From NCBI GenBank assembly GCA_963727075.1, contig CAVSET010000001.1:558001-622000 (forward strand): DNA of 64,000 nt, given 5' to 3'. Every line of letters begins with the position of its first letter. The stretch's first letter is position 1. Made by a program: the position numbers and the translations under genes. Below the pieces are notes generated by a model that worked only from the letters and a program-made list of their open reading frames with translations, did no database searches and was not told the origin of the DNA. The stretch comes from Bog-756 sp963727075. Its GTDB lineage: Bacteria > Actinomycetota > Acidimicrobiia > Acidimicrobiales > RAAP-2. Positions 9,428-18,127 of this stretch are shown here, piece after piece.

Positions 9428-10458
9428 TCGTGCGGAGCGGCACCCGGTGGAGCCGGTAGCCACCGCGGTTGAAGCCAAAGACCAGCTGGTCCCCGACCAC
9501 CGCGGCGTGGGCGATGCCGAGCGGGTCCGGGGCCAGCCGGTCGGTGAGGCGGCTGGTGACCGGCTGGCCGGGAGGCAGCACGTGCACGTCGCCGTAACGG
9601 CCGACACCGCAGGGCATGCCGTCGGCCACCACCATCGGCCCGCCCCCGCTTCCCCAGGCCAGGTCGGCGCCGAAGCGGGCGGACGCCACGGCCGATCCGG
9701 TGTCCAGGTCGAGCTGGACCAGCCCCCCGCCACCCAGCTGCCCCCAGTCGTAGTCGTCGAGCCCGGCACCGCCCCGGGCACTGCCGGCCGCCCAGAGGGT
9801 GGACCCGCACGCCACCACGACACCGGTGAGGAAGTCGACCGGTGCCTCCCAGCGGGCCGCGCCGAGGCGTCCGTGATCCGCCTCGACCAACCGGACCCGC
9901 CCCTCCCCGCCGAGGGCGACCCACCCCGTGCCGTCCGGCGTCGCCAGGGCGGCCAGGGCGGAGACGAAGCCGAAGGACTCATGGGCCGTGTCAGCATCGA
10001 TCCGCGCTCGCCAGGCCGGGACGGGCTGGGTCACCAGCACGCCGGCCAGGCGCTGGCCTCGGGGCCGGGACGTCACCAAGCGATCTCCGAGGGGGACCAC
10101 CCGTTCGACATCGTCGACGAAGTCGAGCCGCGCGGTCTCGTCGTAGCCGGGCTCGAAGGATCGCCGGCCCAGAGGCCGGTGGTGGCTCGAAGAGCCGCAC
10201 CATGCCCAGGTGGTTGAGGACGGCGATCTGGCCTCCGGCCACCGCGACGATGGCGTGGACGTCAAGATCGAATTCGGACGCCTCGTCATCCTCGGGGAAC
10301 ACCGTGTTGCCGAAGACGGCCAGGGGGCGCAGCGACGCATCGGCGAACACGACGTTGCGTCCGAGGTTGTTCCAGGCGCACCCGCCGTCCAGCGACACCA
10401 TCCGCCCGATGCCGGCCGGTTGCGAGTTGACCACCCGGCTCAGGGGATACGAATCCAT
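9387..10458 (-). CDS. Protein of unknown function, propeller-like, one frameshift
   Basis: About 356 residues corrected. I do not recognise a family. The sequence has recurring short strands ending in Gly/Asp turns (GQIAVLNHLGMVRLF, GWVALGGEGRVRLVEAD, GGLVQLDLDTGSAVASARF, DVHVLPPGQP, DQLVFGFNRGGYRLHRVPL), the look of a beta-propeller of six or seven blades. There is no signal peptide or membrane segment. ATG at 10458 overlaps the glycosyltransferase stop (TGATG), so it is translationally coupled to it and probably works with it. The frame breaks at about 10185, inside FEPPPLGRRSFEPG, span 3n+1. Confidence 0.6.
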
Positions 10459-11369
10459 CAGCAGAGCTCACCGAGGGCCGCCATCACCGACTCGGGGTCG
10501 ACCGACTCCAGGCAGCTCGAACGGGCGGGACAGACCCGGGGTGCCGGGTGCCGCCCGCTCAACGCCACCCGATCGTGGTAGGCGTACTCCTGCTCCACCC
10601 GCCGGCACTCGGGCTCGCAGGTCGTCCCGGCGACCAACCGGGTGTGGTCCCAGTCCCGGAAGTAGACGGCCGGTGCCCGGCTGATGGTCACCGTCGGCGT
10701 GCCCTGTTGGGCTGCGATATGGGTCAGGCCGGTGTCCACCCCGACGACGGCCCGACAGGCGCTCAGCACGTCAACGGCCTCGCCGGGGCTGGTAGCCGCG
10801 CAGGCGGCGATCCCCCGGTCCACCAGAGGATGGTCGCCGCCACGCGTCACCACGGCCACGCCGGCACCCCGACGGGCGAGGGCCTCGGCCAGCTCGACCC
10901 AGCGCTCCGGCGCCCACCGCTTGGCCGTCCCGTCCGCGTCGGCGACGAACAACACCAGACCCTCGGCGTCATCCCGAACCCGCGACTCGAAGGGAACCGG
11001 TGCGGAGAAGTCGCCGATCACCCCGAAGTCGGCTCCGATGCGGAACAGGATCTGGTTGATCGACAGCGGACCGTAGGCGGCCTCGAATTCCGGGCTGCCC
11101 CACCAGTGATCGCGCTGCAGGGGGTGGTCCCGCAGGTCGACGAAGCGGTCGCCGGGCCGGATGCCGGCGTCGCCTTCGACCACCACTCCACCCAGGCCGA
11201 CGACCCGCTCGGCCAGCGCCGTCTGGCCCGGCGAGCGCGCCACCAGCCAGGTCTCCGTACCCGAACACGCCCCCGCCCGCACCGCCGCCTGCACCAGCGG
11301 GAGGGAGACGACCAGGTCCCCGAGGCCGAATGACACCGGGGCGATGAGCTGCCGGCGCGGGTCGCTCAC
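10458..11369 (-). CDS. Glycosyltransferase family 9 (heptosyltransferase-like) protein
   Basis: 303 residues, GT-B fold. N-terminal APVSFGLGDLVVSLPLVQAAV, middle LVLFVADADGTAKRWAPERW (the nucleotide-sugar domain start), and the family 9 signature VVGVDTGLTHIAAQQGTPTVT. Family members such as WaaC and WaaF transfer ADP-heptose to LPS; an actinobacterium is not expected to make LPS, so the acceptor is unknown. Cys-rich C-terminal third (CEPECRRVEQEY, CPARSSC) is unusual and could bind metal. GTG start overlaps the queC stop by four bases and the stop overlaps the next start, so it lies in the middle of a tight operon. Confidence 0.82.
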   Translation of the reverse strand: MSDPRRQLIAPVSFGLGDLVVSLPLVQAAVRAGACSGTETWLVARSPGQTALAERVVGLGGVVVEGDAGIRPGDRFVDLRDHPLQRDHWWGSPEFEAAYGPLSINQILFRIGADFGVIGDFSAPVPFESRVRDDAEGLVLFVADADGTAKRWAPERWVELAEALARRGAGVAVVTRGGDHPLVDRGIAACAATSPGEAVDVLSACRAVVGVDTGLTHIAAQQGTPTVTISRAPAVYFRDWDHTRLVAGTTCEPECRRVEQEYAYHDRVALSGRHPAPRVCPARSSCLESVDPESVMAALGELC

Positions 11370-12028
11370 GACGCGGCGTACTCGGTGGTGTCGGCCATTC
11401 CCCGCCCCTCGAAGGCCAGGCGACGCTCGGCGCATTTGTTGCAGTGCCCGCAGTGACGTTCCCCTCGAGGAGCGATGCACGAGAAGGTGAGGTCGAGTTC
11501 GAACGGCCGCCCCAGCTCGAGCACCTCGTGCTTGGCCCGGCCGGCCAAGGGGGTGAGCACCTCGAGAGGCCGACCCAGCGCCCGCGCCGCCAACCCCGAG
11601 AAGGCGGCGAAGAACTGGTGGTCGGCATCGGGGAACGGATTGGCCGCCAGGGTGCCGAGGGCGATGGTCGGGACCCCGTTGAGTGCGCACCACACGCTCG
11701 CTTTGGCCAGCAGCAGCAAGTTGCGCCCGGGTAGGTAGACGGCGCTGTCGGGCGAGTCCTCGTCGGGAACGTCACGCCCGGTGACGCTCCAATGGGCGCC
11801 GTACAGGTCGGCAACCGGCATGTCGAGGGTGATCAGCGGCTTGATGTCCCGGGGCGGCAGCGAGGCGAGGAACCGCTCGAGGTGGCGGCGCTCGACGCTC
11901 TCCCAGGCCAGGCCGAACCGCACGTAGATGGGCGTGACCTGTCGCCCTTCGCCCGCCAGGTGCGCGACCAGGACCGCACTGTCGAGGCCACCGCTGGCCA
12001 GGACGGCGACGGCGTCTCGGGTGGCCAC
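11366..12028 (-). CDS. queC: 7-cyano-7-deazaguanine synthase QueC
   Basis: ATP-dependent conversion of 7-carboxy-7-deazaguanine to preQ0. PP-loop motif LASGGLDSAVLVAHL at the N-terminus, central GRNLLLLAKASVWC and ALGTLAANPFPDA, C-terminal zinc site CIAP...HCGHCNKCAERR. 220 residues, normal length. GTG start five bases after the queD stop; GTGA overlap with the glycosyltransferase. queE and folE, the other preQ0 genes, are not in the window. The complete zinc site argues for a genuine QueC rather than a degenerate defence-associated homologue. Confidence 0.92.
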   Translation of the reverse strand: MATRDAVAVLASGGLDSAVLVAHLAGEGRQVTPIYVRFGLAWESVERRHLERFLASLPPRDIKPLITLDMPVADLYGAHWSVTGRDVPDEDSPDSAVYLPGRNLLLLAKASVWCALNGVPTIALGTLAANPFPDADHQFFAAFSGLAARALGRPLEVLTPLAGRAKHEVLELGRPFELDLTFSCIAPRGERHCGHCNKCAERRLAFEGRGMADTTEYAAS

Positions 12029-12033
12029 GGCAC

Positions 12034-12393
12034 CTACACCTCGCCCCGGTAGATGCAGCCCGAGTTGCACGTCTCGCGCACCATCACCTCGGACAGCTCG
12101 GGCAGAGCCGCGCTCAGCCGGTCCCAGATCCAACGGGCCAGCACCTCGCTCGTGGGGTTCTCGAGACCGCCGACGTCGTTCAGGTAATGGTGATCCAGCA
12201 CGTCGAGCAGCGGCGCCATCGCGCCGCTGATGTCCTGGAAGTCGCGGACCCAGCCGCCGGGCACGCTGACCGGGCCGGTCAGGTGCACCGACACTTGGAA
12301 CGAATGGCCGTGCAGACGGGCGCACTTGTGGCCGGGTCCGACGTTCGGCAGCCGATGGGCGGCCTCGAACGTGAATTGCTTGAAGATCTCCAC
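12034..12393 (-). CDS. queD: 6-carboxy-5,6,7,8-tetrahydropterin synthase QueD
   Basis: Second step of preQ0 synthesis from dihydroneopterin triphosphate. 119 residues. Zinc and catalytic pattern present: TFEAAHRLP, CARLHGHSFQV (catalytic Cys, HGH), LLDVLDHHYLND, TSEVLARWIWDRL and a C-terminal VRETCNSGCIYRGE glutamate. GTG start at 12393 gives the usual N-terminus VEIFKQFTFEAAH. First gene of the queD-queC-glycosyltransferase-propeller operon. Confidence 0.92.
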   Translation of the reverse strand: MEIFKQFTFEAAHRLPNVGPGHKCARLHGHSFQVSVHLTGPVSVPGGWVRDFQDISGAMAPLLDVLDHHYLNDVGGLENPTSEVLARWIWDRLSAALPELSEVMVRETCNSGCIYRGEV

Positions 12394-12401
12394 GTTCTGA
12401 G

Positions 12402-12407
12402 ACCCTA
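12402..12407 (-). promoter_or_regulatory. Possible -10 element for queD
   Basis: TAGGGT on the minus strand, eight bases before the queD GTG, with no ribosome binding site between. It resembles the TANNNT leaderless elements of the plus-strand genes here, with a slightly longer gap. No clear -35 is seen. Confidence 0.35.
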
Positions 12408-12475
12408 ACGTCAGGTCGACGACCGGCGCTTCGCACCGGACCAGGGACTCGGTACGGAGGTGGGCCCGGACATGA

Positions 12476-13834
12476 TCACCGGCGCGCCGTGACCTCGAGG
12501 TCGCCGAGCAGGGACTCCTCGATGGCGGCCAGGCGCTCGGCGTACGCCTCCGAGTCGATGTCACGGGCCCACATCACCAGGGCGTCCTCACCGGTGGCGG
12601 GGTAGTAGTTGCGACGAACGCCCACCGGGGCCAACCCGAAGCGCCGGTACAGGGCGAGTGCCGGGTCGTTGCCCACCCTGACCTCGAGGGTGAGATGGCG
12701 CACCCCGCGCTGCACCCCGGTGCGCACCAGGTCGACCAGGAGCGCGGCGCCGAGGCCCCGCCCCTGCCAGTCCGGGTCCACGGCGATGTTGTTCACGTGC
12801 GCCTCGTCGTCGACGAACATCTGGCCGGCGAACCCGACGATGGCGCGCCCGACCCAGGCCGCCCGGTAGGCCCGGGACTTGCGCTGAGCGAGCTCCTCGA
12901 CGAAGAGCCGGTGCGACCAGGGCTGGGGGAACACCGCCTCCTCGATCCTCAGCACCCCCCGGAGGTCCCTGGTGCGCATGGGCGCGATCACCACGGCCAC
13001 CGGCGACCGCGGCCGGTCGGGCCCGGCCCTCACCGGGCCGGGCCCTTCCCGCCGGTCGGGCCCGCCGCCGGGGACCCGCTGCTCCCAATTGATGCGGGCG
13101 TCGGCCGCCCGCCGGTAGTCGGGCACCACATCGGCCGGAGCCTGAGGAATCGTCCCCCCGACCAGCCGCCGGTGGGCCAGGTGGGCCTGGGCCAGCGGCG
13201 GGGGGGCGGACAGCTCGTCGGCCAGCCCGAGGTCGAGCCACCCGTGGGCGGACAGCCGGTCGCGGTAGCGCACGGCACCGTCCCCGACCACGGTCACCCG
13301 GGCACCGTCCTCGGCCAGCTCCACCAGCCATGCCTCGAGGGCGGGCGGCGTCATGGGCTCGGGGTGGTCCTGGCGGACCATGGCCGGGTCGACCGGTCCG
13401 CGGCCGGCCACCGCCGGGCCGTCGGGCGGACGCCCGAACTGGTAGGCGGCGGCGAACACCTCGCCGCGCCGGGCGTCGACCACGGCCACCACCGGCCCGG
13501 CCGGTTCGCCATCGCCTCGGTCCGACACCGCCGCGGCCAGGATGTCGAGGCTGCCCACGCCGAGGACGCCGGTCCCGAGGGCGTGGGCCAGCGCCTTGGC
13601 CGTCGCCACCCCGACCCGCAGGCCGGTGAAGAGCCCGGGCCCGATGTCGACGGCGATCTGGTCGATGTCGTGGACCTGGCAGCCGCTGAGGGCGCACACC
13701 TCCTCGATGGCCGGAGCCAGGTGCTCGGCATGGGCCCTCCCCCCGACATGGGTCCGCTCCGCCTCACCGTCGTCATCCCGGACGATGGCGGCGCCGACCG
13801 TGTCGGTGGCCGACTCGATGGCCAGCAGGATCAC
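12476..13834 (-). CDS. tsaB-rimI: TsaB-RimI fusion: tRNA t6A biosynthesis protein and ribosomal protein/peptide N-acetyltransferase
   Basis: One uninterrupted 452-residue frame. Residues 1 to about 260 are TsaB: LLAIESATDTVGAAIV, DIGPGLFTGLRVGVATAKALAHAL, VVAVVDARRGEVFAAAY. After a Pro/Arg-rich linker the C-terminal 150 residues are a GNAT domain of RimI type: VFPQPWSHRLFVEEL, VNNIAVDPDWQGRGLGAALL (acetyl-CoA loop), LEVRVGNDPALALYRRFGL, RRNYYPATGEDALVM. TsaB pairs with TsaD and TsaE in t6A synthesis; RimI acetylates N-termini such as S18. GTG at 13834 overlaps the tsaE stop and gives a normal TsaB N-terminus; ATG at 13849 is an alternative. Confidence 0.93.
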   Translation of the reverse strand: MILLAIESATDTVGAAIVRDDDGEAERTHVGGRAHAEHLAPAIEEVCALSGCQVHDIDQIAVDIGPGLFTGLRVGVATAKALAHALGTGVLGVGSLDILAAAVSDRGDGEPAGPVVAVVDARRGEVFAAAYQFGRPPDGPAVAGRGPVDPAMVRQDHPEPMTPPALEAWLVELAEDGARVTVVGDGAVRYRDRLSAHGWLDLGLADELSAPPPLAQAHLAHRRLVGGTIPQAPADVVPDYRRAADARINWEQRVPGGGPDRREGPGPVRAGPDRPRSPVAVVIAPMRTRDLRGVLRIEEAVFPQPWSHRLFVEELAQRKSRAYRAAWVGRAIVGFAGQMFVDDEAHVNNIAVDPDWQGRGLGAALLVDLVRTGVQRGVRHLTLEVRVGNDPALALYRRFGLAPVGVRRNYYPATGEDALVMWARDIDSEAYAERLAAIEESLLGDLEVTARR

Positions 13835-14346
13835 CCCTCCCACCGCCATCGGGCGAGGCCTTGCTCGAGCGCGGCCCACCGGCCGGACCAGGCCCCGTCG
13901 GGCGAGCCCAAGGTGATGCGGCGGGCGTCGTCATGGTCGCCGACCGGCTCCAGTCGCACGGTCAGCGCCCCCTCGCCGAGGACCGGTGCGGCCACATCAC
14001 CCCATTCCACCAGGGCCACACCACCGTTCCCGAGCAGCTCGCCCAGCCCGAGATCGACGATCTCTCGGAGGTGGTCCAGCCGGTAGACGTCGGCATGGAG
14101 GAGGGTGTCGACGGGTGGGTGGGCGGCCGGGTACTCGCGCACCAGGGTGAACGTGGGGCTGGTGATGGCCTCCGCCACACCGAGGCCGGCGCCGAAGCCC
14201 TGGGCGAACGTGGTCTTTCCCGCTCCGAGGCCCCCGGCCAGCAACAGCACGTCCCCGGGCTCGCACAGGCGGGCGAGCGCCGCCGCCAGCGTGCGGGTCT
14301 GGTCGGCAGTGTTCGTGCGGAGCACCAGCGGGCCGGGCCCGCTCAC
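13831..14346 (-). CDS. tsaE: tRNA t6A biosynthesis ATPase TsaE
   Basis: 171 residues. P-loop GGLGAGKTTFAQGFGAGLG, SPTFTLVREYP, LLHADVYRLDH and ALVEWGDVA are the TsaE hallmarks. Its ATP hydrolysis drives turnover of the TsaB-TsaD complex, and tsaB follows directly with a GTGA overlap. Its own GTG start overlaps the uracil-DNA glycosylase stop by four bases. Confidence 0.94.
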   Translation of the reverse strand: MSGPGPLVLRTNTADQTRTLAAALARLCEPGDVLLLAGGLGAGKTTFAQGFGAGLGVAEAITSPTFTLVREYPAAHPPVDTLLHADVYRLDHLREIVDLGLGELLGNGGVALVEWGDVAAPVLGEGALTVRLEPVGDHDDARRITLGSPDGAWSGRWAALEQGLARWRWEG

Positions 14347-14912
14347 GTACTCCAGCCCAACAGCTGCTTGGCCCGGACCAGGTCGGCCCGCATCTCGGCC
14401 ACGACCACGCCGCCCGAGCGCAGGGCCGCCGCCGGGTGGTAGGTGGGAACGAGGTGCCGCGATCCCATGGCATACGACTGGCCCCGCAGCTTGGTGATGC
14501 CGAGATCGGTCTCGAGCAGGAGCTTGGTGGCGAAGTTGCCCAGGGTGACCACCACCCGGGGACCGATCAGGTCCAGCTGAGCACTGAGGTAGGGCCGGCA
14601 GGCGGCGATCTCGTCGGGCTTCGGATCGCGGTTGTCCGGTGGCCGGCACTTGACCACGTTGGCGATGTACACGCCGCGGCGGTCCATGCCCAGCTCCTCC
14701 ATCAGGAGCTTGTCGAGCAGCTTGCCCGACCGGCCGACGAAGGGCTCGCCCTGCAGGTCCTCCTCGCGGCCCGGGGCCTCGCCCACGAACATGAGATCGG
14801 CATGGGGGTCACCCGTGCCGAACACCACCTGGGTGCGGCCGGCGGCCAAGGGACACCGGGTGCATCCCGCCGCTTCCCGGGCGAGCTCGGACAGGTCGGT
14901 CCCCGGTGCCAC
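14343..14912 (-). CDS. Uracil-DNA glycosylase, family 4/5 (iron-sulfur type)
   Basis: 189 residues. Base-excision repair enzyme removing uracil from DNA. CTRCPLAAGRTQVVFG supplies the first cluster cysteines, FVGEAPGREEDLQGEPFVGR the active-site motif, NVVKCRPPDNRDPKPDE a further cysteine and YHPAAAL the C-terminal motif, a pattern of thermophile-type family 4 UDGs with a 4Fe-4S cluster. GTG start (VAPGTDLSELAREAAG). Its stop overlaps tsaE. Confidence 0.9.
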   Translation of the reverse strand: MAPGTDLSELAREAAGCTRCPLAAGRTQVVFGTGDPHADLMFVGEAPGREEDLQGEPFVGRSGKLLDKLLMEELGMDRRGVYIANVVKCRPPDNRDPKPDEIAACRPYLSAQLDLIGPRVVVTLGNFATKLLLETDLGITKLRGQSYAMGSRHLVPTYHPAAALRSGGVVVAEMRADLVRAKQLLGWST

Positions 14913-14975
14913 GGGCGCATGGTACTGCCCGGTCGGGCCGGCCGATCGTGGCCACCGGGCGTCAACGCCCGGCGG

Positions 14976-16163
14976 TCACCTCGCCGGTGTCGAGAGGCGT
15001 CGATCGACGACCACCCGCGGCACCCGGGGCCCGATCCCGCACAGCACCTCGTAGCTGATGGTCCCGAGCCGATCGGCCCACTCGTCGGCGCTGACCTCCT
15101 CGTCCCCCTGCCTCCCGATGAGCACCACCTCGTCGCCGACCGCCACCCCGGAGGATCCGACCGGACCGCAGTCGATGACGATCTGGTCCATGCTCACGAC
15201 CCCGGCCAGCGGCCGGCGGATCCCGCCGATCAACACCTCGCCACCCTGGTCGAACAACCGGCGGGGCACGCCGTCGGCATAGCCGATCGGGGCGGTGGCC
15301 ACCGTCGAGCGTTCGCCCAGGGGGCGGCGCCGACCGTAGGAGGGACGTTCCCCGGCGTCGACGTGGCGCACATAGGTGACCCGGGTGCGCAAGGAGAGCA
15401 CCGGGCGGAGGCGCCCGCCGCCGGTGGACGCGGCGAGCTGCTCGGCCAGGGCGGGCGTCGGGGCGACGCCGTAGACGGCGATGCCGCAGCGCACCAGGTC
15501 GCGCCGGGCGCCGGGGGTGGCGATGGAGCCGGCCGAGTTGGCCACATGGATGAGGGGCGGGTGATGGCCGGCGGCGCTCAGCGCAGCCAGGACGGCGTCG
15601 AAACGCTCGAGTTGCATCCGGGTGAACTCGGTGTCGACCGGCTCGGCGCCGTCGGCCACAGCCAGGTGGGTCCAGACCGCACCGAGGCGGAGGCCGGGAT
15701 CGGCCCGGACGAGGTCGGCCAGCGCCACCGCGTCGACGGGGTCACTTCCCACCCGGTGCATCCCCGTATCGATCTTGAGATGGACCTCGAGCGGTGGGAA
15801 CCGACCCTCGCCGACCACCCGGCCCAACGCGCCGATGCCCTCGGCGGTGTAGACGGTCGGGACCAGCCGGCGGGCCACCGCCTCGGCCATCGCCTCCCTG
15901 GGTGGCTCCGACAGCAGCAGTATGGGTGCCTCGATGCCGGCGTCGCGCAAGGTGACCCCCTCCTCCACCAGGGCCACCGCCAGCCAGGTGGCGCCGCCCT
16001 CCAGGGCGGCGAGAGCCACCGGCAGCTCGCCGTGCCCGTAGCCGTCGGCCTTGACCACGGCGCAGAGGGCGGCCGGTTCGACCAACCGGCCGAGGAGTGA
16101 TGCGTTGTGGCGCACGGCGTCGACGTCGATGTCGGCCCAGGCCGGCCGCCAGCGCTCACCCAT
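14976..16163 (-). CDS. alr: Alanine racemase
   Basis: PLP enzyme making D-alanine for peptidoglycan, 395 residues. PLP lysine in AVVKADGYGHGELP, HLKIDTGMHRVG, VHVANSAG-like IHVANSAGS, and the catalytic tyrosine region RPSYGRRRPLGERSTVAT with PIGYADGVPR. Fold type III barrel then the C-terminal beta domain (VGDEVVLIGRQG, YEVLCGIGPRVPR). ATG at 16163 overlaps the nnr stop by eight bases; a GTG twelve bases upstream is also in frame. Confidence 0.95.
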   Translation of the reverse strand: MGERWRPAWADIDVDAVRHNASLLGRLVEPAALCAVVKADGYGHGELPVALAALEGGATWLAVALVEEGVTLRDAGIEAPILLLSEPPREAMAEAVARRLVPTVYTAEGIGALGRVVGEGRFPPLEVHLKIDTGMHRVGSDPVDAVALADLVRADPGLRLGAVWTHLAVADGAEPVDTEFTRMQLERFDAVLAALSAAGHHPPLIHVANSAGSIATPGARRDLVRCGIAVYGVAPTPALAEQLAASTGGGRLRPVLSLRTRVTYVRHVDAGERPSYGRRRPLGERSTVATAPIGYADGVPRRLFDQGGEVLIGGIRRPLAGVVSMDQIVIDCGPVGSSGVAVGDEVVLIGRQGDEEVSADEWADRLGTISYEVLCGIGPRVPRVVVDRRLSTPAR

Positions 16164-17599
16164 GGGGACCGCCACAGCCGGCGGTCGGCCGGGACCGGCC
16201 CGACGGCGGGCGCCGCTCGTCGGACCGCAGGGCGGAGAGCACGGACGAGACCAGCTCGGGTAGGTCGCCGGCCACCAGGCCTTCCTCGGGACCCCGCGCC
16301 GCCGCCCGGCCGTGCACGTGGGCGGCGAGGGCAGCCGCCTCGGGCGGGGCGACCCCTCTGGCGATCATCGCCCCGATGACCCCCGACAGCACGTCACCGG
16401 TGCCGGCCGTGGCCAACCTCGAGGTCCCGGTCGTCCCGAGCAGGACCCGGCCACCGGGGTCGGCCACCGCCGTCGTCGGCCCCTTGAGGAGGGCCACCGT
16501 GCCCGAGGCGGTGGCCAGGCGCCGGGCGGCATCGATGCGATCGGGGCCGGGCGCCTCCCCCATCAGCCGTCGGTACTCGCCGTCGTGCGGGGTGAGGACG
16601 GCCCTCGACCCCCCGCCGGCGGTGGCGTCCGTTGGCGCCGGGATACCGCCGTCGAGCTGCCCCAGGGCGTAGAGGCCGTCGGCGTCGACCACCACCGGCA
16701 CGGGCGAGTCCCGGACCAGGCGGGCCACCTCGGCCGCGGTCGGACCGGTCACGGCCGAGGCCCGGCCCGACCACCACAGCGGCGCACCGCGAGGCCACCT
16801 CCAACGCCACCGACGACCAGCCCTCGGCGGGCAGGTGGACAGAGACCGCCTCGCTCGCCGGCGCCTCGGCCAACGTGGCGCCGGGCACTCCCAGCCGGAC
16901 CATGCCCGCTCCCGACCGGAAGGCCGAGCGGGCGCACAGCGAGGCGGCGCCCACCATGCCGGGTGATCCGGCCACCACCAGGACGGCGGCCGACCACTTG
17001 TTGTCCTCGTGCCGGCGGGGCGGGAGCAGGGACGCCACGTCGGCGTCCTCCATGACGGTGATGGCGCTCGACCCCGGGGGAAGCCCGATGTCGACCACGG
17101 TCACCCGACCGGCCAGCCGCACACCGTCACCTTGGAGGAGACCGGGCTTGAGGGCCACGAAGGTGACCGTGCGGTCTGCGGCCAGGGGCGAGCCGGCCGC
17201 CCGGCCGCTGTCCCCCTCGACCCCCGACGGAATGTCCACGGCCAGCACCGGGGTGTCCGGCGGGAGCTCGGGTGCGACGTACTCGCCGTGGAAGCCGGTG
17301 CCGTAGGCGGCGTCGATCACCAGGTCGACGGGACCGAGCGCGTCAGCCGTCCCGGCCGCGACGACCTCGACCTTCGCCCCCCGGCGCCGCAGGATCTGCG
17401 CCGCCACCCGCCCGTCGGCCCCGTTGTTGCCCCGGCCGGTGACGGCCACCACCCGACGCCCGTAGCCGCCGCCGAGCATCTCGAGCGCGGCCCGGGCGAC
17501 CGCGGTTCCGGCTCGGCCGACCAGCTCCTCGAGGGCAGTCGTCTCCGAAGCCCGGGCATCGACGGCGTTCATCTCGGCCACGGTGAGCACGGGCCGCAT
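16156..17599 (-). CDS. nnr: Bifunctional NAD(P)H-hydrate epimerase / ADP-dependent NAD(P)H-hydrate dehydratase, one frameshift
   Basis: Repairs hydrated NAD(P)H. N-terminal YjeF_N epimerase domain (VTGRGNNGADGRVAAQIL, DAAYGTGFHGE, VDIPSGVEGDSG), C-terminal ribokinase-like dehydratase domain (HEDNKWSAAVLVVAGSPGM, VVVDADGLYAL, VLTPHDGEYRRL, LLKGPTTAVADP, ATAGTGDVLSGVIGAM). About 480 residues corrected. The frame breaks at about 16757, between VGPGLG and VTGPTAAEV; deleting one base restores it, span 3n+1. ATG has GGGAGG five bases upstream. Confidence 0.93.
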
Positions 17600-17608
17600 C
17601 GAACCTCC

Positions 17609-18127
17609 CTACCGTCCCGCCGGGGGTCCGGGGACCCCTCCGACCCGGTGGACGGGACCGGTCCCGTCGCCCCCGACGGCTACCACCATGGCCATGGCCA
17701 CCCGGTCGGTATGGGTGAGCGAGAGGTGCCAGCGGGTCACGCCGGCCCGGTGGGCCAGCGCCCCGGCCGAACGGCGGAGGACGAGAGCCGGCGCATCGAG
17801 GCCGAGCCGGACCACCTCGACGTCGGCGAAGGGGAAGGCGCCGAGACCGACGCCAAGGGCCTTCATGGTCGCCTCTTTGGCCGCGAAGCGGGTCGACAAC
17901 CGGGGGACCGGGTCCCGGGCCGACTCGGCGTAGGCCAGCTCACCCGGGGTGAAGAGCCGGTGGGCGAGGCGCGAGCGCCGCCCGAGCGCCCGTCGAAACC
18001 GGTCCACGTCGACGGCGTCGATACCCACCCCGACCACCGCGCCGGCCAGCGTGTCCCCGGCCGTCAGCTCCTCGGCCGCCGGCTGCCCGAGCTCGCTCAA
18101 GGAGGCGGCGCCGTCGACGGCGTTCAC
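17609..18127 (-). CDS. acpS: Holo-[acyl-carrier-protein] synthase AcpS
   Basis: Transfers 4'-phosphopantetheine from CoA to ACP. VVGVGIDAVDVDRFRRAL carries the Mg-binding Asp, TRFAAKEATMKALGVG the Glu/Lys pair. 172 residues from the GTG that overlaps the glmS stop, about 30 longer at the N-terminus than usual; a GTG just before VVGVGID would give the family's normal start. The C-terminal SLTHTDRVAMAMVVAV is typical. Confidence 0.9.
   Translation of the reverse strand: MNAVDGAASLSELGQPAAEELTAGDTLAGAVVGVGIDAVDVDRFRRALGRRSRLAHRLFTPGELAYAESARDPVPRLSTRFAAKEATMKALGVGLGAFPFADVEVVRLGLDAPALVLRRSAGALAHRAGVTRWHLSLTHTDRVAMAMVVAVGGDGTGPVHRVGGVPGPPAGR

Noticed and set aside
12034..12564. Longer QueD reaching 12564
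   Set aside because: The extra N-terminal residues overlap rimI, have no QueD homology, and the family starts at VEIFKQFTF.
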